DNA from: Lewinellaceae bacterium
GTDB lineage: Bacteria; Bacteroidota; Bacteroidia; Chitinophagales; Saprospiraceae
Assembly: GCA_016713985.1 (NCBI GenBank)
Contig: JADJOD010000035.1
Coordinates: 1-24,330, forward strand
Reading direction: 5' to 3'
Length of the DNA: 24,330 nucleotides
In this document: in pieces, positions 1 to 9,040 of the stretch
How positions within the stretch are numbered: position 1 is the first letter of the stretch
How the letters are laid out: each line of letters starts with the position of its first letter
Program-made: the position numbers and the translations under genes
Notes under the pieces: model-generated
The model's database searches: none
What the model was told of the DNA's origin: nothing
The model's input: only the letters and a program-made list of their open reading frames with translations

Positions 1-1022
1 CCGATGCCCCGGTCGGGGTTCAGGGCGCCTTCCTGTAGTCCGATCAGCGACATCACCGCTTTAAAATGGATCCGCGGGTATTTAGCCATTACAGTGTGGT
101 CGAAAAAGGGCTTGAGGGGGTGTCCGTGGGCGTCTGACCGAATATGGTGCCGCGCCCCTCGGTCACGGCGAGCAGGTTACATGGTAGGCTCGGCGCGCTG
201 ATCATACAAAAATCTGATTCCGCTTTCGGTTCCTATAGCAACGATGCTGCCCGTTTTGTTTTGCATCAGGTATTCTGCCATAGGTTTGCGGGTCGATGCT
301 TTACGGAGGAGATCAGATCGTGCATGGGCAGGCTGCCGTGTCGAAAGCACCGTCTATGTAGCGTCCTTCGATGGGGCCAAGGTTGGTTCTTCAGGGAAAT
401 GGTGCCTTTTTCACCCCCGCATATAGGATTCGTATTCTGATTCGATACCTGCGGCGCTCGATGTCGCTCGATTCGTACAAACCCTTTGCTCCGTCTGATA
501 TCCGCGGGTCCAATTTCGTTGATATAAATCCCACACGTGAGCGCTGGCGTGGTAAGGGTAGCCGCGAAATGTTGCGCACCCAAACGCGCGTCCGGGAAAT
601 TCCAGATACAGGCTTCCCGCAAAGCAGGGCATATTTTTCTAATGGACAGTTTTATCAAATACAACCACACGTGAACGCGAAAATTTCCATGCCTAGTCTT
701 TCAGCCTGAGGTGAATTCTGTCTTCGGTGATCTGGGGCCAACCAGCAGAATTTTTGGATATTCATCGTTTCTTAGATCCGTTTTGGCTGAACGTCACCAT
801 GAGGTCGTATCGCCCGTTATTGACGATGAGCCGGGCCATTGCGGTCGTAAACCAGCTTCGCGTGGCGGATACACGGTCAATTTATCGATGGTAGTCGCAC
901 CGGCCTGCGTCGAAAGAGCCACCCAGTAATTGTAGATGTGCCACTCCTTTTAATACCAGAATGACCGCACTCACGATGAATACGATCTGAATGGTGCGCT
1001 GTCTTTGAGCCGAAATATTCAT
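1..1022 (-). CDS. mrdA: Penicillin-binding protein 2 (peptidoglycan transpeptidase), C-terminus cut off by the window start
   Basis: This is the transpeptidase that cross-links peptidoglycan during cell elongation, working in the inner membrane with MreBCD and RodA. The chosen start gives MNISAQRQRTIQIVFIVSA, one N-terminal membrane anchor followed by the family text LKGVAHLQLL. Joined frames then read TIDKLTVYPPRG and VYDRNG (about 850-900), the dimerisation/pedestal region. The end at positions 35-80 reads YPPGSIFK (after repairing single-base losses) and then SLIGLQEGALNPD. SIFK is the SxxK active-site serine motif, so the catalytic domain begins here but the SxN and KTG motifs lie outside the window. 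At least five frame changes occur over 1 kb, which I read as sequencing indels. It is the fourth gene of the mreB-mreC-mreD-mrdA operon, 53 bp after mreD. The family is clear. The start is well supported by the family N-terminus. Confidence 0.88.
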
Positions 1023-1075
1023 GATCTGAAAAATGAAACGGTATACTGATACCCGGTCGGCCACCAACCGATGCA

Positions 1076-1588
1076 CTAATTCTTTGGGTTGAATAGTATG
1101 CAGTAAAGTACTACAAATGTCATGGTAAGACCCCAACTTACAAGGGTTTTAACGTAATTGTTGTAAAGTAGACAAAATGTAAACGCGTTGACGGAGAAAT
1201 ACCAAAAACAGGTGTGATGAAAACAGCGCCGCCACTGACAAACCACTGCCAGCCGAAATACGCAGGCGCCGCTACCGGTTCTTTGCCCGAATACCCTCCC
1301 TTGCTCCAGGCCGCCAGAATCACGGAACGCGAGGAACCCCGAAAGCGCCGGCACTGGCGCGCAAACCGATGGTGGTGTAAAAAAATCGACGGACAGGCCT
1401 ATGGCAAATCCCAGCGAAAACACGACAGGGCGTGCGACTTGAATCGGCAGCACAGTATAAAACATGTGATAAAGCAATATCGTTAAAATAGGAGCCGATG
1501 GCCGACCCCGGCCTGCCGAAGCAGCAGCGCGCTTGCACTGCAACTAAACCAATGAACCGCCAAATATCGGAAACATGCTGATATTCAT
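1076..1588 (-). CDS. mreD: Rod shape-determining protein MreD (frameshifted)
   Basis: MreD is a small polytopic inner-membrane protein linking MreB/MreC to the elongation machinery. Reading from ATG at 1588 gives MNIS and then, in a neighbouring frame, RFIGLVAVQ and ALLLRQ. The long central and C-terminal text (155 residues open from 1543) contains PILTILLYHMFYTVLPIQ, VFSLGFAIGLSVDFF, FYFSVNAFTF and the closing TMTFVVLYCILFNPKN. These fit the four to five hydrophobic segments and the short polar end usual for Bacteroidota MreD. The joined length of about 170 residues is normal. Position between mreC and mrdA fixes the identity, because sequence conservation in MreD is low. Two or three indels break the frame, including one inside the first helix. 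Confidence 0.82.
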
Positions 1589-2523
1589 TTTTCGCTTTCT
1601 GATTCAGGCCGTCCAGTTCACTGTAAAAATATCGTTGACAATGTATACATGATTTAGCGTGATCATATCCTGGTTGAGTTTCAAATTCGGATGATCCAGG
1701 AATTCAGGTTTTCAGGGTCTTCTTGGGCGTGCCCTCCACTTTTCCCCACCAAAATATCTTTCGAAAAATTTGCGAATAACCACCGTCAGCACGAGGCCGT
1801 TTTCTTTTTACTTTAAATGCCGTTGAACGAACTTTAGCGTCATCGACGAGAGGTCGCCACCTTTCCCAGATCAGGGAACCCAGGGAACGAACGGGTTCTT
1901 TCTGCGGCCTGCGGTATTGTCATTACCCGCGTCCCGAATGGAAGGCGCCGGGGCATCGGCCTGGGAATCACCACAGAAATTTTTGTTCGCCGGCAGCAAT
2001 GACATCGCCATGGAAAAATGAGGCGTCACATGCCGTACGATGCCGGCGCGATCCCGTCTTTTAGTCACTACGCCCATACCCGGCTGACGTTATCGCTGCT
2101 CCCGGTTGATCACCAGCCAGTTGTTGGCGCCACTGATAGAATTGCCCACCACCCGTCCGGCAATAACCCGTATTGCGGCTGGATCATTAGCCGGCGAAGG
2201 GAATCATTACTTGCCAGGGAATCCAGTTCACGAAGAAAAAAGGTGTCGCGGTAAGGCACCTGAATATTGCGCGCATCCGACAATTGGGCGCGCAAATGCG
2301 CGTTTTCGGCGATCAAACTATCCGAAACCTCCTTTAGATGAGTGTAGGCCAGCAAGTTGCTGCGTTTTTCCTGGATGTTGCCACCAACCAGGCCCATCGT
2401 ATGGGTAAAAATCGCGTTTTGCCGGTCGTTGTACTGAAGAATAATGTAAAAACAAAACAGCTCTACCAGGAGGAAGGTCATAAACCCGCCGTTTCGGGTG
2501 AGCAGCTGGAGGAGTTTGCCCAT
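1589..2523 (-). CDS. mreC: Rod shape-determining protein MreC (frameshifted)
   Basis: MreC is a periplasmic scaffold anchored by one N-terminal helix. The start reads MGKLLQLLTRNGGFMTFLLV, with the helix at residues 14-34, then a coiled coil around LIAENAHLRAQLSDA (about residues 70-90). The two beta-barrel domains follow in other frames: WAILSVAPTTGW near 2110-2150, HVTPHFSMAMSLLPANKN near 1980-2030, SLIWE near 1870 and VYIVNDIFTV near 1640. The joined length, about 310 residues, is near the family norm. The exact stop is uncertain because an indel lies in the overlap with mreD; it probably ends within a few bases of 1589. It starts 62 bp after mreB. At least four frame changes, mostly next to homopolymers, point to read error rather than decay. 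Confidence 0.83.
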
Positions 2524-2585
2524 TTTCGGGAATAATGATAAAATGATGAAGAGCCTCAGAACCGCTCACGCACTACTTATGGCGA

Positions 2586-3609
2586 TTAAACACTTTTGCG
2601 ATCGATCAGGAAAGAGTATTTTGCGAGTTGCGCGCGCCGATACCCGTACCACGTACAACAGCCCGCAACGGATCATCCGCCACATGAACGGACAGTTTCG
2701 TTTTTTGCTCCAGCCGTTTGTCGAGTCCGCGCAGCAAGGCGCCGCCGCCGGTCAGGTAAAGACCGGTTTTGTAAATGTCCGAAGCAAGTTCCGGGGGGGT
2801 CAGTTCGAGGGCTTTCAGCACGGCGTCTTCGATCTTGCTGATACTTTATCGAGGGCATAAGCCACTTCCTGTAACTGACCTTGATCTGCTTGGGAATACC
2901 CGTCATAAGGTCGCGGCCGTTAACGGCGTAATCGCCGGGCGGGTTTTCCAGTTCGTAATGCCGAACCGACGTGTATTTTGACCTGTTCCGCCGTTCGTTC
3001 GCCGATCAGGATATTATGCTCCCGTTTCACGTAATTCATAATATCGTTCGTGAGTTCGTCGCCGGCGATGCGGATCGACTGGTCGCAAACGATGCCGGAC
3101 AGTGCAATAACGGCAATCTCGGCGGTGCCGCCGATATCGATGATCATATTGCCAACCGGTTCTTCAATATTCAATCCGATACCGAGCGCGGCTGCCATCG
3201 GTTCATGGATCAGGTATGTTTCTTGCTGTCGACGTGGTCTGCAGAATCGAATACCGCGCGTTTTTCCACTTCCGTGATACCGCTGGGGATACAAATCACC
3301 ATTTTCAGGTGGCTGAAAAACTGTTTTTACGGCCCACCATTTGATCATGCGTTTCTATCATTGCCTCTGCGGCCTGGAAGTCGGCGATTACGCCGTCTTT
3401 TAGCGGGCGTACGGTTTTTATGTTTTCGTGGGGTTTTTTCGTGCATTTGCATCGCGCGGTGGCCCACGGCAATCGTTTCTCCGGTCCGGCGATTCATGGC
3501 AACAATGGAAGGTTCGTCCACAATAACCTGATCATCCACCATAATAAGTGTATTGGCTGTGCCAAGATCAACTGCTAATTCCTTGCTTGAAAAATTTAAA
3601 GAAGTTCAA
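2586..3609 (-). CDS. mreB: Actin-like rod shape protein MreB (frameshifted)
   Basis: MreB is the cytoplasmic actin homologue whose membrane-bound filaments guide lateral wall synthesis. Joined frames give LAVDLGTANTLIMVDDQVIV (phosphate-1 loop, 3510-3590), VICIPSGITEVEKRAVFDSA (3240-3300), TYLIHEPMAAALGIGL and NMIIDIGGTAEIAVIALSGI (phosphate-2, 3110-3190). They continue with DELTNDIMNYVKREHNILIG, then LYLTGGGALLRGLDKRLEQ near 2700-2760. The end reads YSFLIDRKSV before TAA at 2588-2586 after one repaired base. The best start is TTG at 3609 (NFFKFFKQ, the usual amphipathic N-terminus); an ATG further upstream is not in frame with the family text. It is the first gene of the operon. The 3610-3724 stretch before it should hold the promoter, but I see no clean -7 element. 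Confidence 0.9.
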
Positions 3610-3724
3610 CTTTACTGTCTGTTTGAAAGTGATTGGAAGCCTGGTGTTATTTTCCGTAAATCGCGCAAAAACTACGCAGGTTTTCGGGGAATTTTCGCTA
3701 TATAGAAACCTTAAAATTTTGTTT

Positions 3725-4988
3725 TTATCCGGCGGTAACCACCCAGAAATCTTCGGGTTGCAGATAACGTCGGGCAAGCACTTGTAATTGTGCGGGTTGA
3801 ATTTGACGAATGGTGTCTGCCAGCGCGGCAAATTCCGCCTCGGTGAGGCCTTCCACAATAAGGCTGCGAACCACATCGGAGGTGTTCAGGGGGCCGTCGA
3901 GGCCGTTGAGCAACATCCCGAGCAGGTAGTTGCGCAGCATGCCCAGTTCTTTTCACTGACCGGTTCTTCCCGCAATTTTTGCATTTCGGCAAATATTTCC
4001 TGAGCGTCGCGGTTGCCGAGCCGGGGCCGACTTCCGTAGCGATGTAAACAGCCGTCGTGCAAATATGCATCGAGTGTGGAGTAGATATTGTAGGTAAAAC
4101 CTTTTTCGCGAATGTTGGTCATCAGCCTGGAGCCGAAATATCCGCCGAGGATCGCGTTGAGTACGTACAAACCGTTAAAGTCGGGATGGCGGCGGTTAAA
4201 CGCCCTGCGTCCGATTTTGATCGCCGTTTGCAGGAGCCGGCGTGTTTGATTTTCCGGGACGCCGGCTGGTATCAACAACCGGCACAACCGGCTTTCGTTC
4301 AGCAACTTGCGGCAGTTTTTTTCCACTGCCCGAAATGTTGGTTGAGCAATTGTAAAACCGGCTGATCGATGCTGCTGCTGGCGAACAGCAGGCAATTGAG
4401 GGCGTGAACCAGGTATCGTAAAACCGCTGCAGGTCGGACCGGTCGAGCGCGGCATAGTCGTCCGGCACAGAGTTGTACCCATACGGATGTTGTTCGCCGA
4501 AGATCAGTTCCGTGATCTTCCGGTAGGCCAGCACCTCCACCTTTCCAGTTCCACGAGTAGTTCCTGAACGCTGGTGAGTTGAAAGGTTTCGAGTTCCGAT
4601 GCCGGGAATACGGGCGCCTGCAAGACTTCGGCAAAAACCGGTATCAGTTCGGCAGCGTATTTTTCAGGGAAAACAGCAGGATATTGGAGGTATCGAGGTT
4701 GGAGGGCACCGCCAAAGAGCCGCCGTAAAAATCGATGTGTTCGGCGATCTCGGCGCCCGAGCGGTTTTTTGTACCTTCCCGCAGCAGGCGGGTAGTTGCA
4801 CGCGATACCAGTTTTTTTATCTTCTTTCCGGTCTGCCGGCGCGAAACACCGCCTCCAGTTTTATAATTTCCTGGCCTGGAAAATCCAGCACATACATGGA
4901 AGGCCATTGTCGCAGGATACCACTGCGGGTGCGGCAACACCAGGTTGCCAATTTCGTGTATGGGCGGCGCGGATTTACGGTTCAGCAT
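3725..4988 (-). CDS. M16-family (insulinase/processing-peptidase-like) protein without the zinc motif (frameshifted)
   Basis: The joined product is about 420 residues and has the two-lobe M16 fold seen in family text: MLNRKSAPPIHEIGNL at the start, HIDFYGGSLAVPSNLDTSNI, VEVLAYRKITELIFGEQHPY, DRSDLQRFYDTWFTPS, DFNGLYVLNAILGGYFGSRL and NIREKGFTYNIYSTLDAY, ending LQPEDFWVVTAG. The inverted zinc motif HxxEH is absent: where catalytic members read HFLEH, this one reads RLLREG. It is therefore most likely a non-catalytic partner subunit of the kind usually paired with an active M16 protease, often in the envelope. No active partner is next to it; its upstream neighbour is the divergent dnaN. I see no clear signal peptide. 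Start ATG at 4988 was chosen because the family N-terminus begins there. Several indels break the frame. Confidence 0.78.
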
Positions 4989-5128
4989 GATTGCTTGGGT
5001 TGCCGGGTTTGGGTTTACAACAGGTTGGGCGTTGAAGAATATTTCCGATTGGGAGCGCGAAGATAAATTTTTCCGCCTTTTTCCACAGATTGTTAGTTTT
5101 TTCAAACAAAAAGGCGAGCAGATGGATT

Positions 5129-5136
5129 TACATTTG
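5129..5136 (+). promoter_or_regulatory. Candidate -7 promoter element for dnaN
   Basis: TACATTTG is an exact match to the Bacteroidota -7 consensus TAnnTTTG and lies 76 bp before the dnaN start. No convincing -33 TTTG is seen at the usual distance, so this is a candidate only. Confidence 0.4.
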
Positions 5137-5165
5137 CCGAAATATTTCTGTCCCAAATTCGCCGC

Positions 5166-5201
5166 AACCCTTAAACCCTTAAACCCTCAAACCTTCAAAC
5201 C
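5166..5201 (+). repeat. 8-bp tandem repeat (AACCCTTA type) in the dnaN leader
   Basis: Four and a half degenerate copies of an 8-bp unit, AACCCTTA, drifting to AACCCTCA and AACCTTCA, end 10 bp before the dnaN ATG. The coding strand of this stretch has no G. The same octamer period and AACC core recur before thyA and batA (see findings). Confidence 0.8.
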
Positions 5202-5211
5202 ATATTCTTCG

Positions 5212-6323
5212 ATGAAATTCAGTGTTTCTTCTTCCGAGCTTTTGAAACAACTCCAGATCGCCTCCGGCGCGATCGGCTCCAATCCTGTATTGCCGATCCT
5301 GGAAGATTTTTATTTACGATCGAAAATAAAAACTCACGATTGCCGCCACCGACCTGAAACCAGCATCGCGACCACCATCGAAGTGCTGGCGGACGACGAT
5401 TTTGCCGTAGCCGTGCCTGCAAAAAAATCCTGCTCGACACCCTCAAAGCATTACCCGCGCAGCCCGTTACATTTACGGTGAGTGAAGATAATCTTGGGGC
5501 ATCGAGATCACCTCTTCCTACGGCAAGTACAAACTGGCGGGTGAAAATGGCGCGGATTTCCCCAGCATCCCTGAAGCGGATTCGGTGGAAACCGTAAAAT
5601 CAACAGTCAGTACCTGCTGGAAGGCATCAACAATACGGTGTTCGCCACCCTCATCCGACGAATTACGGCCTGCAATGACCGGTGTATATTTCCAGTTGAA
5701 AATAAAGTTTTCGGTCCGTGTCGCCACAGACGCGCACAAATTGGTCAAGTTTACCACCCACCAACTCGCGGGGGAAGTTTCCACTAATTTATTGTGCCGA
5801 AAAAAGCGCTCAACCTGTTCAAAACGCCCTGCCGGCCAACGATGCGGTCACCATTTCCTACAATAAGGCGAATGCCTTTTGCCTTCGGCAGCATGAACCT
5901 GGTGTGCCGCTCTGATCGACGCCCGCTACCCGGACTACAATGCCGTCATTCCGGTCGACAATCCGAACCTGATGTCGGTAAGCCGCACCGATTTTCAGAA
6001 TTCACTCAAACGGATTGCCACTCTACGCCAACAAAACGACCAATCAGGTTGTGCTCGACATCAGCGATAAAAGCCTGACTGTCAGCGCGCAAGACCTCGA
6101 TTTTCCAATGAAGCAACCGAGCAGATGGCTTGTGCCTATGAAGGCGCGCTGATGAAGATTGCGTTCAACGCCAAGTTCCTCGTGGAAATGTTGGGCGTAC
6201 TGAATCGGATGAAGTGAAAATGGAGTTTTCCACTTAGCCGCGCGGGTATTCTCACTCCGGTAGAGGGAGAATACCAACCGCGAAATTTTGATGCTGGTGA
6301 TGCCGGTGATGTTGAATAACTGA
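5212..6323 (+). CDS. dnaN: DNA polymerase III beta subunit, sliding clamp (frameshifted)
   Basis: DnaN forms the dimeric ring that tethers the replicative polymerase to DNA. The start MKFSVSSSELLKQLQIASGA is the standard N-terminus. Joined frames continue with NPVLPILEDFYL, TSIATTIEVLADDDFAVAVP (domain 1), YGKYKLAGENGADFPSIPEA, a domain 2 stretch with SSDELRPAMTGVYFQL and ATDAHKLVKFT, and domain 3 with NLVCRLIDARYPDYNAVIP. The end reads ILMLVMPVMLNN before TGA at 6321. The length of about 370 residues is normal. Seven or more frame changes occur, for example a lost base near 5330. Its stop codon abuts the stop codon of the convergent rhodanese gene, with no spacer. It is alone on its strand, with its own leader and candidate promoter. 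Confidence 0.93.
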
Positions 6324-6638
6324 TCAGGCAATTTGTGATTCGAGCGTATTCCAGGCGCCTCCGTTATACACTTCGATACCCGAATTTTTCAGAATTCCGG
6401 CCGCTGCGCCGCTGCGGTTGCCGCTGCGGCAAACCGTGATAACGGGGACTTTTTTGTCTTTAAGCGCCGCTATTTTGGCGCCGATCTGGTCGAGTGGAAT
6501 ATTCAGCGAGCCATTGATGTGTCCCCTTTTGAATTCGCCGGCCGTACGCACGTTCACGATGATGGCGCCCGATTTCAGCAATGATTTAAAATCGACTGCC
6601 GGAGCGCTGCTGAAGAGGTTTTTTAACAAGTCAAACAT
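6324..6638 (-). CDS. Single-domain rhodanese, cytoplasmic
   Basis: An intact 104-residue rhodanese. The start MFDLLKNLFSSAPAVDFKSL has no export signal. The fold text is AIIVNVRTAGEFKRGHINGS, then LDQIGAKIAALKDKKVPVIT and the active-site loop CRSGNRS, with the cysteine that carries the persulfide at about residue 70, then YNGGAWNTLESQIA. Such proteins pass sulfane sulfur between carriers such as glutathione, thiosulfate or sulfite. It is the last gene of the sulfur island, 71 bp after the CstB-like gene, with a GC-rich inverted repeat between. The start was chosen at 6638 because the upstream extension does not resemble the family. This is one of the few genes in the window with no indel. Confidence 0.9.
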   Translation of the reverse strand: MFDLLKNLFSSAPAVDFKSLLKSGAIIVNVRTAGEFKRGHINGSLNIPLDQIGAKIAALKDKKVPVITVCRSGNRSGAAAGILKNSGIEVYNGGAWNTLESQIA

Positions 6639-6669
6639 GTGGTAAAGAATTGAAAATGTGGGTGTTGAA

Positions 6670-6704
6670 CCGGCCGGAGAGCGGCGAAACCACCTTCCGG
6701 CCGG
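6670..6704. repeat. GC-rich inverted repeat between the CstB-like gene and the rhodanese
   Basis: CCGGCCGGA (6670-6678) and TCCGGCCGG (6696-6704) form a perfect 9-bp stem with a 17-base loop. On the plus strand it is followed by A and six Ts (6706-6711), the form of an intrinsic terminator, although the only plus-strand gene upstream is dnaN 350 bp away. On the minus strand the run of A precedes it and no T run follows, so there it may act as a partial terminator or an RNA-processing/stability hairpin directly behind the stop codon. Confidence 0.6.
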
Positions 6705-6709
6705 ATTTT

Positions 6710-8111
6710 TTATAACATAGTGGAAGGGCATACATAATCGCTGATAGCGATCTGGCCGTTTTCCTGATGGCTTTGAATCCACCTTTTTACATCGACCAGG
6801 TTGTCATAACCCCGCGCGAAGCGCCGAAGCGAATATCATGGAGCGGTAACCTCCCGCACAATGCACGTAGCAGGGTTGGTTTTTATCCACTTTAACCATG
6901 CTGTCGTTCAGGAAATCGAGGGGAGCGTTTTCAGCATGGAGCATGTGTTCGCTGAAGAATTCACTTTCCTTGCGAACGTCGAGCACTTGCAGGTTTTTGT
7001 GCTTTTGCAGCAATGTCGCCAGCTTCTTCGGCGCTGACCTGTTCGATCCGGTCTGCTTCCTGACCGGCCTTTGCCAGGCTTCAAATCCGCCTTCCAGGTA
7101 GCCGATCACATAGTCATAACCGACCTGGGCGAGGCGGGTGATCACTTCTTCCCTACCGATCCGTGATCAGCAGGATTTCCTGCCGTATATCGGGTATCAG
7201 GGCGCCCACCCAGGGAGCAAAACTGCCGTCGATGCCGATGTTGATGGAGTTGGGCACAAATCCTTTTGCAAAAGTTTCGGCATGGCGGGTATCGAGCAAC
7301 AAAGCGCCCGTTTCATTGGCTGCGGTTTCAAAAGCGCGGGGGCTGAGCGCGTGTTGTCCACGTTTGAGCACCTCGTCGATGCTGTCGTAACCTTTTTTAT
7401 TCAGCATGACGTTGAGCGGGAAGTAGGCCGGCGGAGGCATCAGGCCGGTGGTTACTTCTTTTTACAAACTCCGCTTTGGTCATGTCGGTGCGCAAGGCGT
7501 AGTTGGTCGCTTTTTTTGATGGCCGAGTGAGTCGGAAGTTCCTTGCTCATATTTTTCCGCAAGCCGAGCCGGCGCCGTGTGCCGGGTAAACGATGATGTC
7601 GTCGGCTAAAGGCATTATTTTGGTCCGCAGCGATTCAAAAGCGTTTCGGCAAGTTGTTCCGCGTCAGGTGCGCGGCTTTTGCGCCAGGTCGGGGCGGCCA
7701 ACATCGCCGATAAACAAGTGTCGCCGGAGAAAAGAGCAACGTCTTTCCCGCTTCATTGCGCAGCAGGTAACAGCCTGCTTTCCATGGTATGGCCGGGTGT
7801 GTGCAACACTTTGAAGGTAATTTTGCCCACTTGAAACGTTTCGCCGTCTGTGGCGATATGCGCTTCAAAATCGGGTTTGCGTCGGGCCGTACACGATGGT
7901 AGCGCCCGTTTTTGGCCAGGTCGAGGTGACCACCACAAAATCGGCGTGGAAGTGTCTTTCAAACACGTATTTGATCTTCGCGCCGTTTTTTTCGGCCTTT
8001 TTAGGTATGGTTCCACTTCACGGAGCGGGTCAATTACAACGGCTTCACCTCGCTTTCGATGTAATAAGCGCCTTGCGCCAGGCATCCGGTATAAATTTGG
8101 TCAATAATCAT
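6710..8111 (-). CDS. CstB-like persulfide dioxygenase: metallo-beta-lactamase fold fused to two rhodanese domains (copy 1, frameshifted)
   Basis: The joined product is about 467 residues. N-terminal MBL domain: MIIDQIYTGCLAQGAYYIES, a metal-binding HFHADF motif near 7950, KPDFEAHIATDGETFQVGK, and HTPGHTMES near 7790; the next metal-ligand region, GDTLFIGDVGRPDL in copy 2, lies in broken frames near 7690-7740. First rhodanese-like domain (7140-7340): LLLDTRHAETFAKGFVPNSI, with ITDR where the active cysteine should be, so it is a pseudo-rhodanese. Second rhodanese (6820-7010): VLDVRKESEFFSEHMLHAEN and the catalytic loop HCAGGYRS. This architecture is that of CstB and related persulfide dioxygenase-sulfurtransferases, which oxidise low-molecular-weight persulfides and yield sulfite or thiosulfate. 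It ends VCPSTML at 6710. An activator box and -7 element lie directly upstream. A paralogue starts at 18465. Multiple indels. Confidence 0.85.
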
Positions 8112-8148
8112 GGTAAGAGATTTTTGATTTTTTGTGCAATTGATGGAA

Positions 8149-8196
8149 CAAAGATGTGTGCGGCGGAATAAAATTTTGGTGACGATTGTTACACAA
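8149..8196 (-). promoter_or_regulatory. Activator box plus -7 element, promoter of CstB-like copy 1 (site B)
   Basis: Box at 8178-8196; on the plus strand it reads GGTGAC GATT GTTACACAA, an imperfect palindrome (GTGAC/GTTAC arms, 4-bp spacer). On the minus strand, 21 bp after it, comes CATCTTTG (8149-8156), close to the TAnnTTTG consensus, then 37 bp to the ATG at 8111. It lies in the tauE-cstB intergenic gap. The box and its spacing repeat at three other island promoters. Confidence 0.7.
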
Positions 8197-8203
8197 AGGC
8201 ATT

Positions 8204-9009
8204 TTAGTGTCCGTTGCCCGGCCAGAATATTTCTTTTGCCAAAATATAAACCCCCCATCACCAATACAAACCAGCCGAAAGCGGGCTTCAGTTTGCTTCC
8301 ACTGATACGTTTGGCGAGCATGGATCCAATAAAAATACCGCTGATCGCAAAAGCCGAAAAGACCAGGAGAAAAGTCCAGTCAATCGGCTGGTTGCCGACG
8401 TCGCCCAAAAAGCCGATGAGCGATTTGGCGCCGATGATCAGCAGGGAAGTGCCCACGGCCCGTTTCATCGGCAAGCCGGCCAGCAACACAAGGGCCGGAA
8501 TAATGAGGAACCCGCCGCCTGCGCCAACCAGCCCCGTTAAAACGCCTACCACGATCCCTTCCACAAATATCAGCGGATAATTGTATTTTTTCCTTCGCCG
8601 CGATTTCCTCTTCCTTCTTTTATCCCGGATCATGGATACCGAAGCAGCCACCATCAGCACGGCAAACAATACCATGACGAAGAGGTTTTTGAAAATGCAA
8701 AATCGCCGGTATGAAACACTGGGTCCGGAATAAGCGGCATCAAAACTTGCGGGTGGAATATACCGCCGCGATACTGGGGATGCCAAAATGAGCGCCGTTT
8801 TATAATCGAGTAATTTTTCCGGCCGTATTCCACAGAGGCCTACCAGGGCCGTGTGAGTCCTACAATAAACAAGGAATACGCCGTGGATAATACCGGGCTG
8901 ATTCCCATCACGTACACAAGCACCGGTACCGTCAGGATGGAGCCTCCGCCGCCAATCAGGCCAAGTGAAATACCGATCAGTATGGAGAGTCCATAACCTA
9001 AAATTCCAT
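8204..9009 (-). CDS. TauE/SafE-family sulfite or organosulfonate exporter (frameshifted)
   Basis: A polytopic inner-membrane protein of about 268 residues. The start MEF, then GYGLSILIGISLGLIGGGGS and LTVPVLVYVMGISPVLSTAY, contains the GGGGS-type signature of the first TauE repeat. The second repeat is ILLIFVEGIVVG-like text (8520-8580) followed by LTGLVGAGGGFLIIPALVLL, with the matching glycine-rich motif, and MKRAVGTSLLIIGAKSLIGF. It ends YILAKEIFWPGNGH before TAA at 8206-8204, after a frame change. About eight hydrophobic segments are seen, plus a basic loop RRKRKSRRRKK between the two repeats. Family members move sulfite, thiosulfate, sulfoacetate or taurine; beside persulfide dioxygenase and Sox genes, sulfite or thiosulfate export or exchange is likely. 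It follows crp by 31 bp and has its own activator box inside the 3' end of crp. Confidence 0.85.
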
Positions 9010-9040
9010 TTCAGTTACAACGTTTTGATGGTGAAAATGA

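Noticed and set aside
2971..3531. 186-residue plus-strand open frame
   Set aside because: It lies wholly opposite mreB, whose text is conserved on the other strand; it has no family resemblance.
3660..3700. mreB promoter with TAGTTTTTG on the minus strand
   Set aside because: It has one T too many for TAnnTTTG; it could be an indel of a real element but I cannot support it.
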